64,000 nucleotides of DNA, taken from positions 806,001-870,000 of the forward strand of contig NZ_BSVB01000001.1 of NCBI RefSeq assembly GCF_030161895.1. Reading direction: 5' to 3'. A program made the position numbers and the translations under genes. This stretch comes from Pseudolysinimonas kribbensis. Its GTDB lineage: Bacteria > Actinomycetota > Actinomycetes > Actinomycetales > Microbacteriaceae. Under the pieces are notes generated by a model. That model saw only the letters and a list, made by a program, of their open reading frames with translations. It had not been told where the DNA came from and did not search any database. Every line of letters starts with the position of its first letter. Position 1 is the first letter of the stretch. Of the stretch, positions 37,942-50,100 are shown in pieces.

Positions 37942-40054
37942 GAAACGCTCACCGGTTCCACCCGCACGGTGGTGCGCTTGAGCTCCGGCATGCCGGAGAG
38001 CGGGTCGGTCGCGGCGACCGTCACGAGGTTCGCGCTCTCGTCGTGCGGGAAGTGGAAGGGCAGGAACACGGTGTCGAGCCGGATGTCGGCGGTCACGTTC
38101 ACGCGGCAGACCACCGCCGCCAGAGCGCCGCGCACGGATGCCAGGCCGCCGTCGACGAGCCCGAGCCGGGCGGCGGTGGCGGGATGCACCTCGAGCCGCG
38201 CCCCGGGCGCCGCCGCCCGCAGCTCCGGTACCCGCCGCGACTGCGTGCCCGACTGGTAGTGCTCGAGTAGTCGACCGGTGACGAGGGCGATCGTGCCGTC
38301 GGCGACCGGCTCGGCAGCGCGCGGCCGCACGACGACCAGGCGAGCCCGTCCGTCGGAGTGGGCGAACCGGTCCAGGAACATCCGCGGTGTGCCCGCCGAG
38401 CCGACCGGGAAGGGCCAGTAGGCGGCCACCTCCGTGTCGAGGAGCTCGTGGCTGAGACCGGAGTAGTCGGCCGGCCCTCCCCGGGAGGCGCGGGCCAGCT
38501 CGTCGAACACCACGGCCGGGTCGACGGGGAACTCCGACGGCGAGCCCAGGCGCCGGGCCAGCTCGGCCAGGATCCAGAGTTCACTGCGCACGAGCGGGGG
38601 CGGGGCGAGCGCCGCTCGGCGCCGGATGACACGGCCCTCGAGCGAGGTCATGGTGCCCTCCTCCTCGGCCCATTGCGGCACGGGCAGCACGACATCGGCG
38701 AGCTCGGCCGTCTCGGAGAGGAAGAAGTCGCACACCACCAGCAGCTCGAGGCGCTCGAGGGCGGCGCGGACGCGCCCGGCATCCGGGGCCGAGACCACGA
38801 CGTTCGAGCCGTGCACGAGCAGGCAGCGCACCCGGCCGGGCCGCCCGATCTCGTCGAGCAGCTGCACCGCGGGCACGCCGGGGCCCGGGATGGACCCGGG
38901 GTCCACCCCCACACCTCGGCGACCATCGCTCGCGCGACCGGATCGGAGATGGAGCGGTAGCCGGGCAGCTGATCGGCCTTCTGGCCGTGCTCCCGGCCGC
39001 CCTGCCCGTTGCCCTGCCCGGTCAGCGTCCCGTAGCCGCTCGCCGGCGACCCGACCAGCCCGAGAGCGAGCGCCAGGTTGATCGCGGCGGTCGCCGTGTC
39101 GGTGCCGTCGACGTGCTGCTCGACACCGCGGCCCGTGAGGATGTAGGTGCGTCCGCCCGCGAGCCGCCGGGCGACTCGGCGGATATCGTCAGCCGGAACG
39201 CCGGTGCGGGCCTGCACGGCCTCCGGCCACCACGCGTTCACGCTGCGCCGGACCTCCTCGAAGCCGGTCGTGCGGTCGCGCAGATAACCCTCGTCGGCCA
39301 AGCCCTCCTGGATCACGACGTGCAGCAGCCCGAGCAGCAGGACGAGGTCGGTGCCCGGCACAGGCTGCAGGTGGATGCCGCACCCGTCGGCCGTGAGCCG
39401 GGCGGTCGCCGAACGCCGCGGATCGACCACGACGAGTCCCCCGGCCGCGCGGGTGTGCGCGAGGTGCGCGACGAAGGGCGGCATGGTCTCGGCCACGTTG
39501 CTGCCGAGCAGGAGGATCGTCTCCGCGTCGTCGAGATCCGTCACCGGGAACGGCAGCCCGCGGTCGACGCCGAAGGCGCGATTGCCGGCCGCCGCGGCGG
39601 ACGACATGCAGAACCTGCCGTTGTAGTCGATGCGGCTGGTGCCGAGGGCGAGCCGGGCGAACTTACCGAGCAGGTACGCCTTCTCGTTGGTCAGGCCTCC
39701 CCCGCCGAAGACCGCGACCGAGTCGGCCCCGTGCTCACGCCGCGACGCCGCCAGGCATCCGGCGATCCGGTCGAGGGCGGTGTCCCAGTCGGTCGGAACC
39801 AGACGCCCGCTCTCGTCGCGCATGAGGGGCTCGACGACGCGGTCGCGCGCGACGAGGAGCTCGGCGGAGGTCCAGCCCTTCTTGCACAGCCCTCCGCGAT
39901 TGGTGGGGAAGTCGCGCCCGACGACCACGGGCGCCGCCGGCGCGGCCCGGGGCTCGAGCGACATGGCGCACTGGAACGCGCAGTAGGGGCAGTGCGTCGC
40001 GGCTGCCGGCATCGCACCTCCCGGGACGTCGCCGGCCGGAACCGGGGCTCTCAT
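37938..40054 (-). CDS. nasA: Assimilatory nitrate reductase catalytic subunit, molybdopterin oxidoreductase
   Basis: About 705 residues with one base restored in the C run at ~38908. The N-terminal [4Fe-4S] site is THCPYCAFQCAM with the fourth Cys in NRGGLCKKGWTSAE. Molybdopterin-binding regions follow: SVAVFGGGGLTNEKAYLLGK, DYNGRFCMSSAAAAGNRAFG (the Cys/Ser region near the Mo ligand), ETILLLGSNVAETMPPF, then SNVVVSAPDA and WAEEEGTMTSLEGRVIRRR. The C-terminal beta-barrel domain has VTGRLLEHYQSGTQSRR. It has no Tat signal, so it is cytoplasmic and assimilatory. Its start overlaps the narK stop and its stop overlaps the flavoprotein start, which makes one operon. Confidence 0.92.
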
Positions 40055-41456
40055 GCCCGCCCGCTGCGCAGGTACAACGCGGCCGTGGCGATCATGAGCA
40101 CCAGGTAGGCGATGCCGATGCCGGCGATCGCGGTCGCATATCCCCCGGTGGCGGTCGTGGACAGGCCGAGCAGCTGCGGGATGACGAAGCCGCCGTAGGC
40201 ACCGACCGCGGAGATGATCCCGAGCGCCGCCGCGGTCCGGCGCTGGGTGCCGACATCGCCGGATCGGTGACTCGCGTCCTCCACGCCGGCCCGCGCCGCG
40301 AACACGGTCGGGATCATCCGGTACACGGAGCCGTTGCCGATCCCGGTCGCGACGAACAGCAGCAGGAAGCAGCCGAGGAACTCCCCGAAGGTCCCGCGGC
40401 CGAGCACGAGGATGAGGCCGCCGGCGCCGAGTGCCATGATCGCGAACGCGATCACCGTGATGAGCGCGCCCCCGAACCGGTCCGCGAGGCGGCCCCGAAC
40501 GGCCGCGCGACCGAGCCGACCAGCGCGCCGAGGAAGGCGAGTGAGATCGCCGTGCTGCCGACCTCGATGCTCGAGAACCGCGGGAACTGGTCGACGATGA
40601 GTTTCGGGAAGACGCCGGCGAACCCGATGAAGGAGCCGAACGTGCCGATGTAGAGCAGTGCCAGCACCCAGAGGTGCGGCTCGCGCACGGCGCGCAACGA
40701 GGCCGCGAGGTCCGCTCTGGTGTGCGAGAGATTGTCCATGAAGCGCCAGGCGCCGACCACGGCGACGACGATCAGCGGCACCCAGATCCATCCGGCGAGC
40801 GGCAGATTCACAGCGGTGCCGGCGCCGATCGTGACGGCCACGGGCACCACGAACTGCGCCGCCGACGCCCCCACGTTGCCGCCCGCGGCGTTGAGGCCGA
40901 GCGCGAAGCCCTTCTCCTTCTGCGGGAAGAAGAAGGTGATGTTGGCCATCGAGCTGGCGAAGTTGCCGCCGCCGAAGCCGGAGAGCGCTGCGACGAACAG
41001 CATGACGCCGAACGGCGTCGCCGGACTCGAGACGCACACCGCCAGCGCGACCGTCGGGATCAGCAGGAGCGCCGCCGAGATCATCGTCCAGTTGCGGCCG
41101 CCGATCCGGGGCACCAGGAACGTGTACGGCAGCCGCAGCGTCGCCCCGACGAGGCTCGGCATCGAGATCAGCCAGAAGACCTGACCGGCGTCGAACGCGA
41201 AGCCCGCCGCCGGCAGCTGCACCACGACGATGCTCCACAGCTGCCAGACGATGAAGCCGAGGAACTCGGCGAAGATCGACCACGCGAGGTTGCGACGGGC
41301 GATCGTACGGCCCCCGGCAGCCCACTGCGCGGGGTCCTCGGCGCGCCAACCGTCGATCCACCGCCCCGGCCGATGCACGAGCCCCGCGGCGTCGGCGTCC
41401 CGGGGTGGAATCCTCTCGGCCGGGGGCGGTGCCGGCGTGGCTTCCGTCGTCGTCAT
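40051..41456 (-). CDS. narK: NarK/NasA-type nitrate/nitrite transporter (MFS)
   Basis: About 468 residues with one base restored at 40492. Twelve membrane helices. The nitrate signature appears twice: ALSGFGGGNFASSMANITFF and ATGIGNGSVYRMIPTVFA, each a Gly/Asn-rich helix, and conserved Arg residues lie in GATLRLPYTFLVPRIGGRNW. It imports nitrate or exchanges it for nitrite. It is the first gene of the nitrate operon (narK, nitrate reductase, flavoprotein). Upstream is a -10 TAGCGT (41505-41510) with a GlnR-type box ten bases further upstream. The start was set at MTTTEATPAPP; an ATG 15 bases upstream is possible. Confidence 0.93.
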
Positions 41457-41504
41457 CCCGAGGCTCCTCACTCGTGCGGACGACGCGGCGCGTCGTCACG
41501 ACCG

Positions 41505-41558
41505 ACGCTAGGAGAGCCGTGTTTCCATCGATCGGCGAAGCCGTCACCGCGCCGTCAC
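41505..41558 (-). promoter_or_regulatory. GlnR-type box and -10 upstream of narK
   Basis: On the minus strand GTGAC-N6-GTGAC-N6-GCCGA-N6-GAAAC (41521-41558) gives half-sites every 11 bases, three of the four matching the GlnR pattern. Ten bases after the final GAAAC is TAGCGT (41505-41510). The geometry is identical to that upstream of nirB. Confidence 0.75.
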
Positions 41559-41641
41559 GAGGTGATCACCGAGGTCGACGGCCCGTGCGAGCAGGAGGAA
41601 ACACGGTCGTCACACGCGAGCGGTCCGACCCGGGCGGGACG

Positions 41642-42271
41642 TCACCCGCGGTAGAGGCCCTCCGCGTAGGCGGCGCCGTAGTACTCGTCGAGCGCCTCCA
41701 GCGCCTCGCCGGGACGCTCGAGCGCCTGCGCGATGACGGCGCGGCGGGCGGCGGCCTGCGGTTGCCACGATTCCGGATGCCAGGCCTCCGACCGCAGCAG
41801 CGCCTTCGAGCAGTGGAAGAACACCTCGTCGATCTCGACCAGGGTCGCCAGCCGCGGAACGTGGCCGCGCACCTCCATGTCGGACAGGAACGGCGCATCG
41901 CGCACGACCGTCGCCGTGCCGTTGACCCGGAGCGTGTCGCCCCGGCCCGGGATGACGAAGATCAGGCCGATGTGGGGGTCGGCCAGCAGATTGTGGAAGC
42001 CGTCGGCACGCCGGTTGCCGGGACGCTCGGGGATCGCGACGGTGCGCTCGTCGAGCACCCGGACGAACCCGGCCGGGTCGCCCTTCGGCGACACGTCGAC
42101 GCCGCCGTCGGCACCCCGGGTGGCGATGAACACGAGCGGCGAGGCGCCGATCCACTCGCGGTCCAGATCGTGCAGGCGCTCGCGCACCTTCTCGGCGACC
42201 CGCGGGATCGGCGTTCCCACGATCTCCTCGAGCTCGGCGGCGGTGCGCACGGCAACTCCCCGATCGTCCAT
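41642..42271 (-). CDS. Pyridoxamine 5'-phosphate oxidase-family flavoprotein (MSMEG_1061-like)
   Basis: A 209-residue split-barrel flavoprotein. Typical blocks: ASPLVFIATRGADGGVDVSP, KGDPAGFVRVLDERTVAIPE, RPGNRRADGFHNLLADPHIG (the FMN phosphate contacts), LIFVIPGRGDTLRVNGTATV and HCSKALLRSEAWHPESW. Members of this subgroup bind FMN and reduce or detoxify small molecules; few have a defined substrate. Its start at 42271 lies 66 bases from the divergent molybdoprotein gene, so the two may share a promoter region. Confidence 0.85.
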   Translation of the reverse strand: MDDRGVAVRTAAELEEIVGTPIPRVAEKVRERLHDLDREWIGASPLVFIATRGADGGVDVSPKGDPAGFVRVLDERTVAIPERPGNRRADGFHNLLADPHIGLIFVIPGRGDTLRVNGTATVVRDAPFLSDMEVRGHVPRLATLVEIDEVFFHCSKALLRSEAWHPESWQPQAAARRAVIAQALERPGEALEALDEYYGAAYAEGLYRG

Positions 42272-42337
42272 GTTCGCGACTCTACCCAGCCGTGCCGGCC
42301 TGGTGGCCCCGGCTCCCGCGGACGTAGGCTGACGGCC

Positions 42338-42927
42338 ATGGCTCTCGTCACACGCGGGTTCGGAGGCCATCGGCGCGAACCCGATCCCGACCTCCCCCGG
42401 GCCAGACCCTCGTCGCCGATTGGCCCGTCCTGTCGGCGGGGCCGACCCCGCGGATCGACACGGCCGACTGGTCGTTCACGGTCGCGACGGAGACGGGCAG
42501 CAGGACATGGGGCTGGGACGAGTTCCTCGCCCTCGGCGTCGAGGACGTGACCGTCGACATCCACTGCGTCACCCACTGGTCGAAGCTCGGCATGGCCTGG
42601 CGCGGCGTGCCGCTCGACGCGATCTTCGCCGAGGTCGAGACGCAGTACGACTACGTCATGGCGCAGAGCTTCGGCGGATACACGACCAACGTGCCCCTGG
42701 ACGAGCTGCTCGACGGGCAGTCCTGGATCGCGATCGAGGCCGACGGCGAGCCCCTGTCCCCCGAGCACGGCGGACCGGCCCGGCTGCTGGTGCCGCACCT
42801 GTACTTCTGGAAGAGCGCGAAATGGATCGCGGGGCTGCGCGCCATGCCCGACGACGGTCCCGGATTCTGGGAGCAGAACGGCTATCACCTGCACGGCGAC
42901 CCGTGGCGCGAGGAGCGCTATTCGTGA
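42338..42927 (+). CDS. Molybdopterin-dependent oxidoreductase, YedY/sulfite-oxidase-like
   Basis: About 196 residues with one C restored in the run at ~42395. The Mo-binding core is VTVDIHCVTHWSKLGMAWRG, where Cys is the metal ligand as in the sulfite oxidase family, followed by VPLDAIFAEV, SFGGYTTNVPLDELLDG and GPARLLVPHLYFWKSAKWIA. It is a bare catalytic domain without Tat signal or dimer domain, so it is probably cytoplasmic. A TAGGCT -10 (42325-42330) lies seven bases before the ATG. It overlaps the flavin reductase (GTGA) and forms a three-gene unit with it and a DUF6510 gene. The substrate is unknown. Confidence 0.85.
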
Positions 42928-43652
42928 CGGCCGCGTGGCATGTGGCCACCGTCGTGGCCGCACGCCCCGAGACGGCGTCGGCGCGCCGGATCGAGCTCGA
43001 GGTGCCGGGGTGGCCGGGCAACGACGCGGGACAGCACCTCGACGTGCGGTTGACGGCGCCCGACGGATACCAGGCCAGCCGGTCGTACTCGATCGCCTCC
43101 GCCGGGCCCTCGACCCGGGTCGAGCTCGCGGTCGATCGGCTCCCCGACGGCGAGGTGTCGCCGTTCCTCGTCGACGAGCTCGCGGTCGGCGATCAGCTCG
43201 AGGTGCACGGCCCGCTCGGCGGCTACTTCGTGTGGCGACCGGGCTCGGAGCCGGAGCGGCCCGTCCAGCTCATCGCCGGAGGGTCGGGGGTCGTGCCGCT
43301 GCTCGCGATGGTGCGCGCTCACGCCGGCTCCGGCGATCCCACGCCCTTCCGGCTGCTGTACTCCGTGCGCACGCCGGACGACGTCTTCTATCGCAATGAG
43401 CTGCAGCAGGCCGCCGACGGCTCCCCGCTGGAGCTCGACCTCGTCTACACCCGCACCTCTCCGCCCGGCGCGACACGTCCGGCCGGCCGGCTGACCCGCG
43501 AGACGCTCACCGAGTCGGTCGAGCCCGCCCAGCGCCGCCCGCGGGTCTTCATCTGCGGCTCGACCGGCTTCGTCGAGCAGGTGGCCGTCTGGCTCCAGGA
43601 GCTCGGGCACGCCGCCGCCGACATCCGCACCGAGCGATTCGGAGGCACCTGA
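42924..43652 (+). CDS. Ferredoxin-reductase-like FAD/NAD(P)H oxidoreductase
   Basis: A 242-residue FNR-family reductase. The FAD site is YQASRSYSIASAGPS (the RxYS motif), followed by GPLGGYFVW. The NAD(P) domain has LIAGGSGVVPLLAMVRAH, FRLLYSVRTPDDVFYRNEL and the C-terminal VFICGSTGFVEQVAVWLQEL. No [2Fe-2S] domain is attached. The GTG start overlaps the stop of the molybdoprotein gene, and its stop overlaps the DUF6510 start, so it very likely passes electrons to or from that molybdoprotein. Confidence 0.88.
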   Translation: MTAAWHVATVVAARPETASARRIELEVPGWPGNDAGQHLDVRLTAPDGYQASRSYSIASAGPSTRVELAVDRLPDGEVSPFLVDELAVGDQLEVHGPLGGYFVWRPGSEPERPVQLIAGGSGVVPLLAMVRAHAGSGDPTPFRLLYSVRTPDDVFYRNELQQAADGSPLELDLVYTRTSPPGATRPAGRLTRETLTESVEPAQRRPRVFICGSTGFVEQVAVWLQELGHAAADIRTERFGGT

Positions 43653-43924
43653 TGAGTCACGTGGACGGCAACGCCCTCGCCGGGGTCATGGCGGACGCGC
43701 TCGGCGCCGACGTCACGACGATGCGGGTGGGATGCGCGCACTGCGGCACCGTCTCGATCATCGCGGAGACGATGGTCACCTTCGACGGCCCGGGACCTGT
43801 CGCGCATTGCCCGACCTGCGCGGCGATCCTGCTGCGGGTGGTGAGCGCCGACGACGGGGTCACAGTCGACGTCCGCGGCATCCGGACCCTGACGATGCCG
43901 CGTCCGGACGAGCGGGTCGAGTAG
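43652..43924 (+). CDS. DUF6510 family zinc-ribbon-like protein
   Basis: A 90-residue protein with two CxxC-type pairs, VGCAHCGTVS and AHCPTCAAIL, about 30 residues apart, which should bind a zinc or iron atom. The surrounding strands (MVTFDGPGPVAHC, LLRVVSADDGVTVDVRGI) fit a rubredoxin or zinc-ribbon fold. I associate it with DUF6510, a family found beside YedY-like molybdoproteins and FNR reductases. If it binds iron it could be the electron carrier between its two neighbours; if zinc, a structural or assembly factor. Confidence 0.75.
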   Translation: MSHVDGNALAGVMADALGADVTTMRVGCAHCGTVSIIAETMVTFDGPGPVAHCPTCAAILLRVVSADDGVTVDVRGIRTLTMPRPDERVE

Positions 43925-43950
43925 CGCCGACGGCGCGTCTCGACCCGCTC
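43910..43950. terminator. Bidirectional hairpin between DUF6510 and ilvC genes
   Basis: GAGCGGGTCGAG (43910-43921) and CTCGACCCGCTC (43939-43950) form a perfect 12-base-pair stem between two convergent genes; the loop holds a further GCGCC/GGCGC pairing. The same stem sequence appears at 26477-26514. Confidence 0.75.
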
Positions 43951-43955
43951 CGGGA

Positions 43956-47307
<3,352 letters not shown>

Positions 47308-47339
47308 AGTGATTCCTAGGGTGTGACCGTCGGTGGGAA

Positions 47340-47412
47340 TCAGGAGGAGAGCCGCGCGAATGACGTCGTCATCCTGATCAGAATGCCGACGCTCACTGTG
47401 ATGCGAGCGTCG
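47340..47412 (-). promoter_or_regulatory. Possible ilvB leader: short reading frame and hairpin
   Basis: CGACGCTC (47387-47394) and GAGCGTCG (47405-47412) pair perfectly around a ten-base loop. On the minus strand a GTG-started frame (47396-47340) would encode an 18-residue peptide whose first seven residues are VSVGILI, rich in branched-chain amino acids, ending 33 bases before ilvB. This resembles an attenuation leader, but no ribosome site precedes the frame and I cannot show competing structures. Confidence 0.3.
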
Positions 47413-47461
47413 CCCACGCCAGGACTGGTTGTGCCACCCGGGTGTCTATCGTCCGCCCATG

Positions 47462-47890
47462 CTATCCGATGCCGGCGGGGGCGACCGACGCGTCGGCGTC
47501 GATGCCGGGCCGGATGACGGGAAGCCCCATGGCGGACGCGGCGGCGATCATCCGGGCGTCGTACGTGACGAGCGCGTGGGCTTCGACGCGGAGCGCGGCG
47601 GCGACGTGGATCGCGTCGAGAGAGCGCGCGGCCCGGTCCGGAAGGAGACCGGCCGCCTTGAACTCCCAGCCCGGATGCTCGTAGAGAGCGAACCGATCAA
47701 TGACCTGCGTGGCGTCCTCCTGCCGGATCTCCCACCTGGCCGCCCCGCGGCGGAGTTCGGTCTCGAGAAGGGACGAGCTGACGGCCTCGATCTGCGGGTC
47801 GTCCACCCACCGGGCGACATCTGCGCTGTGCGCTTCCGGGTGCAGCAGCTTCATGGCGGCGGACGTGTCGAAATAGACCCGGCGCGTCAA
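47462..47890 (-). CDS. VapC-type toxin, PIN-domain ribonuclease
   Basis: A 142-residue PIN domain protein. Acidic metal-site residues are all visible: Asp in RRVYFDTSAAMKLL, Glu in SSLLETELRRGA, Asp in ARSLDAIHVAAALRV and Asp in ALVTYDARMIAAA. It should cut RNA unless held by its antitoxin. The start is TTG, two bases after the antitoxin stop, and no AUG is possible in this position. It lies between ilvD and ilvB on the same strand, an unusual place for a toxin-antitoxin pair. Confidence 0.88.
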   Translation of the reverse strand: MTRRVYFDTSAAMKLLHPEAHSADVARWVDDPQIEAVSSSLLETELRRGAARWEIRQEDATQVIDRFALYEHPGWEFKAAGLLPDRAARSLDAIHVAAALRVEAHALVTYDARMIAAASAMGLPVIRPGIDADASVAPAGIG

Positions 47891-47892
47891 CG

Positions 47893-48162
47893 CTAAAACC
47901 TCTCCGCGCGGAGCTCGTCGAGGACCTCCTGCGAGCTCGGACCGTCGGGAGAGTTGTGCCGGAACGGCATCGGTGTGCCCTTCGGCACGGTCGCCGGTCG
48001 GTCGGGAGCCGGCTTCGGCCGCGGCGCGTTCCGCGGGATCAGCTCCGCGACCTCGACCCCGTCGTTCGTGATGATGAACGACTCACCGGCGGCGACGGCG
48101 CGCAGCACCTCGCCGCTGCGGTTGCGCATCTCGCGCTGGCTGATCACCTGGGCCACGCGCAC
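47893..48162 (-). CDS. Phd/YefM-family antitoxin
   Basis: An 89-residue antitoxin. The N-terminal DNA-binding part is VAQVISQREMRNRSGEVLRA followed by VAAGESFIITNDGVEVAELI, a clear prevent-host-death fold. The C-terminal ~40 residues are Pro-rich and flexible (RNAPRPKPAPDRPATV), with SSQEVLDELRAERF as the likely toxin-binding helix. The start is taken as GTG at 48162. It should repress its own promoter, where a tandem 9-base repeat lies at 48165-48182. Confidence 0.85.
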   Translation of the reverse strand: MRVAQVISQREMRNRSGEVLRAVAAGESFIITNDGVEVAELIPRNAPRPKPAPDRPATVPKGTPMPFRHNSPDGPSSQEVLDELRAERF

Positions 48163-48164
48163 AC

Positions 48165-48182
48165 CGTAGCACGCGTAGCACG
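48165..48182. repeat. Tandem 9-base repeat upstream of the antitoxin gene
   Basis: CGTAGCACG occurs twice without a gap, directly before the antitoxin start and 11 bases from the ilvD stop. It is a plausible operator for the toxin-antitoxin complex. Confidence 0.5.
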
Positions 48183-48193
48183 AGCGTTCCGCG

Positions 48194-49908
48194 TCAGCCC
48201 GTGACGGCGCCCTCCGCGGCGGAGCGCACGAGCTTGGAGTACTTCGCGAGAACGCCGCGGGTGTAGCGCGGAGGCAGGGGTGCCCATCCGGAGCGGCGGC
48301 TCTCCAGCTCGGACTCGTCGACCAGCAGGTCGATCGTCCGGGCCGCGATGTCGACCCGGATCCGGTCGCCGTCGCGCACGAACGCGATCGGGCCGGCGTC
48401 CACCGCCTCGGGGGCGATGTGGCCGATGCAGAGGCCGGTCGTCCCGCCCGAGAACCGGCCGTCGGTCAGCAGCAGCACGTCCTTGCCGAGCCCCGCGCCC
48501 TTGATCGCCGCGGTGATGGCGAGCATCTCGCGCATCCCGGGTCCGCCCTTCGGGCCCTCGTACCGGATCACCACCACCTCGCCGTGCGTGATCTCGCCGG
48601 CCGCAAGGGCGTCGAGCGCCTCCCGCTCGCGCTCGAAGACGTGCGCGGGCCCTCGAACGTCGCGGCGTCGAAGCCGGCGGTCTTGACGACCGCGCCCTCC
48701 GGCGCCATCGAGCCCTTCAGGATCGTGAGGCCGCCGGTCGCGTGGATCGGGTCCTCGAGGGTGTGCAGCACCGTGCCGTCGAGCTTCGGCGGGTTGATGT
48801 CGGCGAGGTTCTCGGCCATCGTCTTGCCGGTCACGGTGAGGCAGTCGCCGTGCAGCAGTCCGGCATCCAGCAGCGCCTTCATGAGCACCGGGATGCCGCC
48901 GCGCCGGTCGACGTCGTTCATCACGTACCGGCCGAACGGCTTGAGGTCGCCGATGTGCGGCACCTTCGAACCGATCCGGTTGAAGTCGTCGAGGTCGAGC
49001 TCGACGCCCGCCTCGTGCGCGATCGCCAACAGGTGCAGCACGATGTTGGTCGAGCCGCCGAGCGCCATGCCGACCGCGATGGCGTTCTCGAACGCCTCCT
49101 TGGTCAGGATCTGGCGCGCCGTGATGCCCTTCTTGAGCATGCCCACGACCGCCTCGCCCGAGCGGTGGGCGTAGTAGTCGCGGCGACCGTCCGCGGCCGC
49201 GGGGCTCGCGCTGCCCGGCAGGCTGAGTCCGAGCGCCTCGGCGACCGACGCCATCGTGTTGGCCGTGTACATGCCGCCGCAGGCGCCCATGCCGGGGGCG
49301 AACGCGCACTCGATCGCGTGGGCGTCCTCCTCGCTCATGAGGCCGGCCTGCACGGCTCCGACCGCGGCGAACGAGTCGATGATCGTGATGTCCTGCTCGC
49401 TGCCGTCCGACAGCCGCACCCAGCCGGGGGCGATCGACCCGGCGTAGAGGAAGACCGAGGCGAGGTCGAGCCGGGCCGCGGCCATGAGCATGCCGGGGAT
49501 GGACTTGTCGCAGCCGGCGAGCAGCACCGAGCCGTCGAGGCGTTCGGCCTGCATGACGGTCTCGACCGAGTCGGCGATGACCTCGCGGCTCACGAGCGAG
49601 AAGTGCATGCCCTCGTGACCCATCGAGATGCCGTCGGAGACGGAGACGGTGCCGAACTGCAGCGGGTAGCCGCCGCCGGAGTGCACGCCCTCCTTCGCGG
49701 CCTGCGCGAGCCGCGCGAGGCTGAGGTTGCAGGGGGTGATCTCGTTCCACGAGCTGGCGATGCCGATCTGCGGCTTGGACCAGTCCTCGTCGCCCATGCC
49801 GACGGCACGGAGCATGCCGCGGGAGGTCATGGCCTCGATGCCGTCGGTGACCGTCCGGCTGCGGGGCTTCCAGTCGGGCGCGCTCTCGGCGCGTTCTGCA
49901 TCCGGCAT
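48194..49908 (-). CDS. ilvD: Dihydroxy-acid dehydratase
   Basis: About 571 residues with one base restored at ~48650. Blocks: [20 protein letters not shown] (Fe-S Cys), [20 protein letters not shown] (second Cys), [20 protein letters not shown] (third Cys), then [20 protein letters not shown] and, after the break, [20 protein letters not shown] and [20 protein letters not shown]. It dehydrates dihydroxy acids in valine and isoleucine synthesis with an iron-sulfur cluster. It is on the same strand as ilvB but separated from it by the toxin-antitoxin pair. Confidence 0.95.
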
Positions 49909-49986
49909 GCAACGAGGTTACTGCGCCCGGAGGGCCCTCCGTGCCCGCGGCATCGACCCGGGCGGCGGGATCGATCCTCCCTGTCG

Positions 49987-50063
49987 TTTCTCCGGAGTTC
50001 TCGCCTCGCCGGCCCGTCGAACGCCCGTGATCGCGGGATGCCGCTTCGACAACTCCGGAGAAA
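49987..50063. repeat. Long inverted repeat with palindromic arms between otsB and ilvD
   Basis: TTTCTCCGGAGTT (49987-49999) and AACTCCGGAGAAA (50051-50063) are perfect complements, 51 bases apart, and each arm contains the palindrome CTCCGGAG. Inside are GTCGAA and TTCGAC. It lies between two genes on the same strand (otsB stop and ilvD start) and could terminate otsB transcription, act as a paired operator, or be a dispersed intergenic repeat. Confidence 0.6.
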
Positions 50064-50100
50064 AGAGGTGGGTCCGGAGCGATGCGCGCGTGCGGGCGGA

